Assembly (NCBI GenBank): GCA_018712545.1
Contig: DVGV01000079.1
Coordinates: forward strand, 1-35,019
DNA length: 35,019 nucleotides
Reading direction: 5' to 3'
Source of the DNA: Candidatus Coprenecus merdigallinarum
Lineage (GTDB): Bacteria; Bacteroidota; Bacteroidia; Bacteroidales; UBA932
In this document: positions 32,551-35,019 of the stretch, piece by piece
Position numbering within the stretch: position 1 is the stretch's first letter
How the letters are laid out: each line of letters begins with the position of its first letter
Program-made: the position numbers and the translations under genes
The notes under the pieces: model-generated
Seen by the model: only the letters and a program-made list of their open reading frames with translations
Databases searched by the model: none
Told to the model about the DNA's origin: nothing

Positions 32551-33087
32551 ATGAAGCATGTTGTTTTGACTATCGCCGCAGCTCTTTTACTGGGCCTGAC
32601 TGCATCCTGCATTTCAGACAGCGGCACTGACAAGGTGAAGGCCGGAGATACCCTGCCTGAATTCACCCTCTCATCCGAAGTTTATGGAAACCTGTCCTCA
32701 TCCGAGCTCAAGGGCAAGGTCACATATCTCTGTTTCTTCGCCACTTGGTGCCCTCCCTGCCAGCTTGAGCTGGCAGCAATTCAGGATACGCTCCTGCCGA
32801 TGTTCGGGGACAATGAGGACTTTCGCCTGGTGGTCGTGGGCCGGGAGCACACCGACGCCGAGCTGACAGAATATAACAAGACCAAGAACTTTACATTTGC
32901 CCTTTACCCTGATCCCGAAAGGAAGGTCTATTCTCTCTTCGCTGATGAGACCATCCCGAGAGCATATCTGATCGGCAGGGACGGCGTGATTGTCGATGCT
33001 GCTGTCGGCTTTGACGAAGAACATTTCGCCTCTGTGATGGATTCGGTCCGGGAGCTGCTGGGCAGCGGAACGTCTGTTGAACTTTAG
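32551..33087 (+). CDS. TlpA-like thioredoxin-fold lipoprotein
   Basis: A 178-residue thioredoxin-fold protein. The N-terminus ends with LGLTASC (Cys20), a lipoprotein signal. The AhpC/TSA-Redoxin-type fold begins at about residue 30 (AGDTLPEFTLSS). The active site is FATWCPPCQLEL with Cys67 and Cys70. The cis-proline-type motif near the end is ETIPRAYLIGRDG. It would reduce disulfides or peroxide-type substrates in the periplasm or at a membrane surface. The partner is unknown. A metallopeptidase-family lipoprotein follows 11 bases later. Confidence 0.9.
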   Translation: MKHVVLTIAAALLLGLTASCISDSGTDKVKAGDTLPEFTLSSEVYGNLSSSELKGKVTYLCFFATWCPPCQLELAAIQDTLLPMFGDNEDFRLVVVGREHTDAELTEYNKTKNFTFALYPDPERKVYSLFADETIPRAYLIGRDGVIVDAAVGFDEEHFASVMDSVRELLGSGTSVEL

Positions 33088-33098
33088 TTGATTTTCCT

Positions 33099-34634
33099 AT
33101 GAGATATTTTTCCAATTTTCTTGCAGCTGTCCTGACGGCAGCTGTAGTATGCGGATGCGCTGAGAAGAAGCCCCGCGTCGCCATAGTCGGAGTAGGTATT
33201 GAGTGCAGCACATTCTCGCCTGCCCGCACCACTCTAGATATGTTCCGTCCTCTGTACGGAGAGGACATAATCAAGTCATATCCCTTCTTCGAGGGAGAGA
33301 ACAATGAACTGCTCGCCCGTGCCGACTGGGTACCGACTATCGTTGCCTGGGCTACCCCCGGCGGAATGGTTACCCGCGAGTGCTATGACACCCTGCTCAA
33401 CCAGTCGCTCCGTCTGCTGAAGCAGAATATGCCCTACGACGGCATTTTCCTGGATATTCACGGTGCGATGAGCGTGGAGGGACTGGATGATCCTGAAGGA
33501 GATTATATCACCAGGATACGCGAGGTGGTCGGAGACGATGTCCTGATTTCCACTTCTATGGACCCTCACGGCTGCGTCTCACCCAGACTTGCCCAGAATA
33601 CGGACCTGATAACCTCTTACCGCATGGCTCCTCATACAGACCGTTATATCAGCCGTGAGCGCGCAATCGTCAACCTGCTGGACCGTCTCGAGAGCGGAAA
33701 GGGCAAGCCCGCCTACAAGGCTTGGGTCAAGGTGCCTATCCTTCTGCCCGGTGAGAAGACCTCTACCCGCGTAGAGCCCGGTAAGTCCCTCTATGCAGCT
33801 ATCGAGCCGATCGAGGCTCAGGACGGAGTAATCGATGCCGCTATCTGGATGTCCTATCCTTGGGCTGATGAGCCGCGCAACCACGGCGTGGTGGTGGTGA
33901 CCGGTGACGACAGCCTGCAGGTGACGGCGGGAGCCAAGTCCCTGGCAGAGCATTTCTGGTCGATACGCGACAAGTTTGAGTTCGTGGCACCTACAGCCTC
34001 TCTCGAAGAGGTGCTGGCCAATGCCATAAAGAGTGACAAGAAGCCTTACTTCATCAGCGACATGGGTGACAATCCCACTGCCGGCGGTGCAGGTGACGTG
34101 ACCTGGACTCTGGAGAAGCTGCTTGCCCGTCCAGAATTCAAGAAAGCTGACGGCAAGACTCTGGTGTATGCGGCTATTCCCGGTCCAGAGATGGTGGCCC
34201 AGGCCAAGGAAGTGGGTGAGGGCGGACATGTCCGCTGCAAGGTGGGCGCCGCTGTGGATGACCGCTATGCACCTCCGGTGATGCTGGACGGTACTGTCGT
34301 AAAGATTCTGGACCGCGAGCGCAACGATCAGGTGGTTGTCAAGGTCGGCTCGATGCTGGTCATCGTGGGCGAGGACCGCAGTCCCTATCATTACAAGGGA
34401 GACTTCGAGCGTCTGGGCATCGACCCCTATGACGTGGACATCATCGTGGTGAAACTCGGCTACCTGACCGAGGAGCTCTACGAGATCAGCCACGCAGGCG
34501 ACTGGATGATGGCCCATACCCGTGGCGGTGTGGACCAGGATCTCCTGCAGCTGCCCTACAAGCGTCTCGAGCGTCCGATCTATCCCCTCGATCCAGACAT
34601 GCCGGATCCTGACCTCGAAGTCGTCTTCATGTAG
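33099..34634 (+). CDS. M81 (MlrC/microcystinase C-like) family metallopeptidase, predicted lipoprotein
   Basis: A 511-residue protein with the MlrC N-terminal and C-terminal domains. The signal MRYFSNFLAAVLTAAVVCGC predicts a lipoprotein (Cys20). The likely zinc ligands are Asp155 and His157 (SMDPHGCVS) and His179 (MAPHTDRY); the 22-residue interval between the histidines agrees with that reported for MlrC. Other hallmarks are FLDIHGAMSVEGLDD, SYPWADEPRNHGVVVVT, DMGDNPTAGGAGD and KLGYLTEELYEISHAGDWMM. The normally conserved motif E-x-N-T-F-S-P is ECSTFSP here. Most members are not tested on microcystin; an amidohydrolase or peptidase role is all that can be stated. The gene is convergent with the next gene, 16 bases away. 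Confidence 0.9.
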   Translation: MRYFSNFLAAVLTAAVVCGCAEKKPRVAIVGVGIECSTFSPARTTLDMFRPLYGEDIIKSYPFFEGENNELLARADWVPTIVAWATPGGMVTRECYDTLLNQSLRLLKQNMPYDGIFLDIHGAMSVEGLDDPEGDYITRIREVVGDDVLISTSMDPHGCVSPRLAQNTDLITSYRMAPHTDRYISRERAIVNLLDRLESGKGKPAYKAWVKVPILLPGEKTSTRVEPGKSLYAAIEPIEAQDGVIDAAIWMSYPWADEPRNHGVVVVTGDDSLQVTAGAKSLAEHFWSIRDKFEFVAPTASLEEVLANAIKSDKKPYFISDMGDNPTAGGAGDVTWTLEKLLARPEFKKADGKTLVYAAIPGPEMVAQAKEVGEGGHVRCKVGAAVDDRYAPPVMLDGTVVKILDRERNDQVVVKVGSMLVIVGEDRSPYHYKGDFERLGIDPYDVDIIVVKLGYLTEELYEISHAGDWMMAHTRGGVDQDLLQLPYKRLERPIYPLDPDMPDPDLEVVFM

Positions 34635-34650
34635 GCGGCCGTACTTTGCG

Positions 34651-35019
34651 TTACCCGACTATCTCGGCATCGTGGAAGCGGAAGTGCTCATGGATGCGGC
34701 GCAGTCTGATGCTGAGGGCGATGAGCAGGACACCGAAGAAGATGAATGCGCAGCCGGTGAGGATGACTACCGAGGCTGTTCCGAGAGTCAGGGGGAAGAA
34801 TGTGATGCCGAGTGACAGGAGCAGCAGGATAACGCCTCCGGCGATTACCCATCCGCTGCCGCGGACGCGGAACGAGTCCATGTCACTGCCGAGTCCGATG
34901 ATCATGAAACTGTGGAACATCATCCAGACCCCGAGGATGACCGGCAGCACTACCAGGGTGATGCGCGGATAGCAGCACAGGAAGAGGCCTATGAGCAGGT
35001 CCAGTATGCCGCCCACGAT
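34651..35019 (-). CDS. HdeD/DUF308-like membrane protein, 5' end cut by window
   Basis: About 123 C-terminal residues are visible and the frame continues past the window end, so the start is missing; an apparent GTG at 35016 is internal. There are at least four hydrophobic helices arranged in pairs with G-I-L-D-L-L-I-G, YPRITLVVLPVILGVWMMF, GWVIAGGVILLLLSLGITFF and SVVILTGCAFIFFGVLLIAL. This repeating glycine-proline pattern is typical of the DUF308/HdeD family, connected in enterobacteria with acid resistance. The function here is unknown. The stop TAA is at 34651-34653. Confidence 0.8.
   Translation of the reverse strand: MVGGILDLLIGLFLCCYPRITLVVLPVILGVWMMFHSFMIIGLGSDMDSFRVRGSGWVIAGGVILLLLSLGITFFPLTLGTASVVILTGCAFIFFGVLLIALSIRLRRIHEHFRFHDAEIVG

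Noticed and set aside
33579-34517. 312-residue minus-strand frame opposite the MlrC-family gene
   Set aside because: Antisense shadow; the MlrC zinc-site residues confirm the plus-strand gene.

Overview
This 35 kb window is chromosomal DNA of a moderately GC-rich member of the Bacteroidota, most likely a gut- or rumen-type Bacteroidales. The evidence is upstream boxes of the Bacteroidota promoter form TAnnTTTG (for example 1600-1607, 25948-25955, 30248-30255), a bacterial A/V-type ATPase operon containing a DUF2764 gene, a methylmalonyl-CoA decarboxylase operon whose delta-like subunit carries a lamin-tail domain, a DUF4301 gene, and tandem M16B proteases. The lineage call is inference; no rRNA or tRNA gene was recognised.

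Layout. (1) 1-4341, surface-sugar locus: the tail of a WbuC-like cupin gene, a lone tyrosine recombinase on the opposite strand, then a WlbA/WbpB - WbpE - WbpD trio that makes a UDP-2,3-diacetamido-glucuronate precursor. (2) 4396-7946: a secreted M16 peptidase pair, one half with the zinc site and the other with the R/Y motif, closed by a strong terminator. (3) 7966-12300, the most unusual part: an MBL-fold lipoprotein and a MATE exporter on the minus strand and a REP-associated tyrosine transposase (RAYT) on the plus strand. They are bracketed by two oppositely oriented arrays of palindromes spaced exactly 106 bp apart, alternating between two unit types. A separate 107-bp element with perfect 26-bp inverted arms follows at 12365-12471. 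(4) 12489-19730, minus strand: A/V-type ATPase operon E-DUF2764-A-B-D-I-K. (5) 19864-25858, minus strand: TPR protein, YebC, methylmalonyl-CoA epimerase and the sodium-pumping methylmalonyl-CoA decarboxylase, ending in a terminator at 19802-19831. (6) 25971-28837, plus strand: recF, a DciA-like gene and DUF4301. (7) 28827-30203, minus strand: GtrA-family protein and a deoxyhypusine-synthase-like enzyme. (8) 30287-34634, plus strand: ffh, folD, a TlpA-like lipoprotein and an MlrC-family metallopeptidase. (9) 34651-35019: an HdeD-like membrane protein cut by the window end.

Functional picture. Regions 4 and 5 together suggest sodium bioenergetics. The decarboxylase would export Na+ during succinate-to-propionate fermentation. 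The ATPase rotor subunit has the same Na+-ligand pattern (L-x-x-T-Q, Q, E) as the Enterococcus hirae Na+-ATPase, so the two neighbouring operons could form a sodium cycle. The best candidate for an undescribed system is region 3: a RAYT with a C-terminal extension, strictly phased two-type palindrome arrays in inverted orientation, and each array ending with the same palindrome type against the stop codon of a convergent gene.
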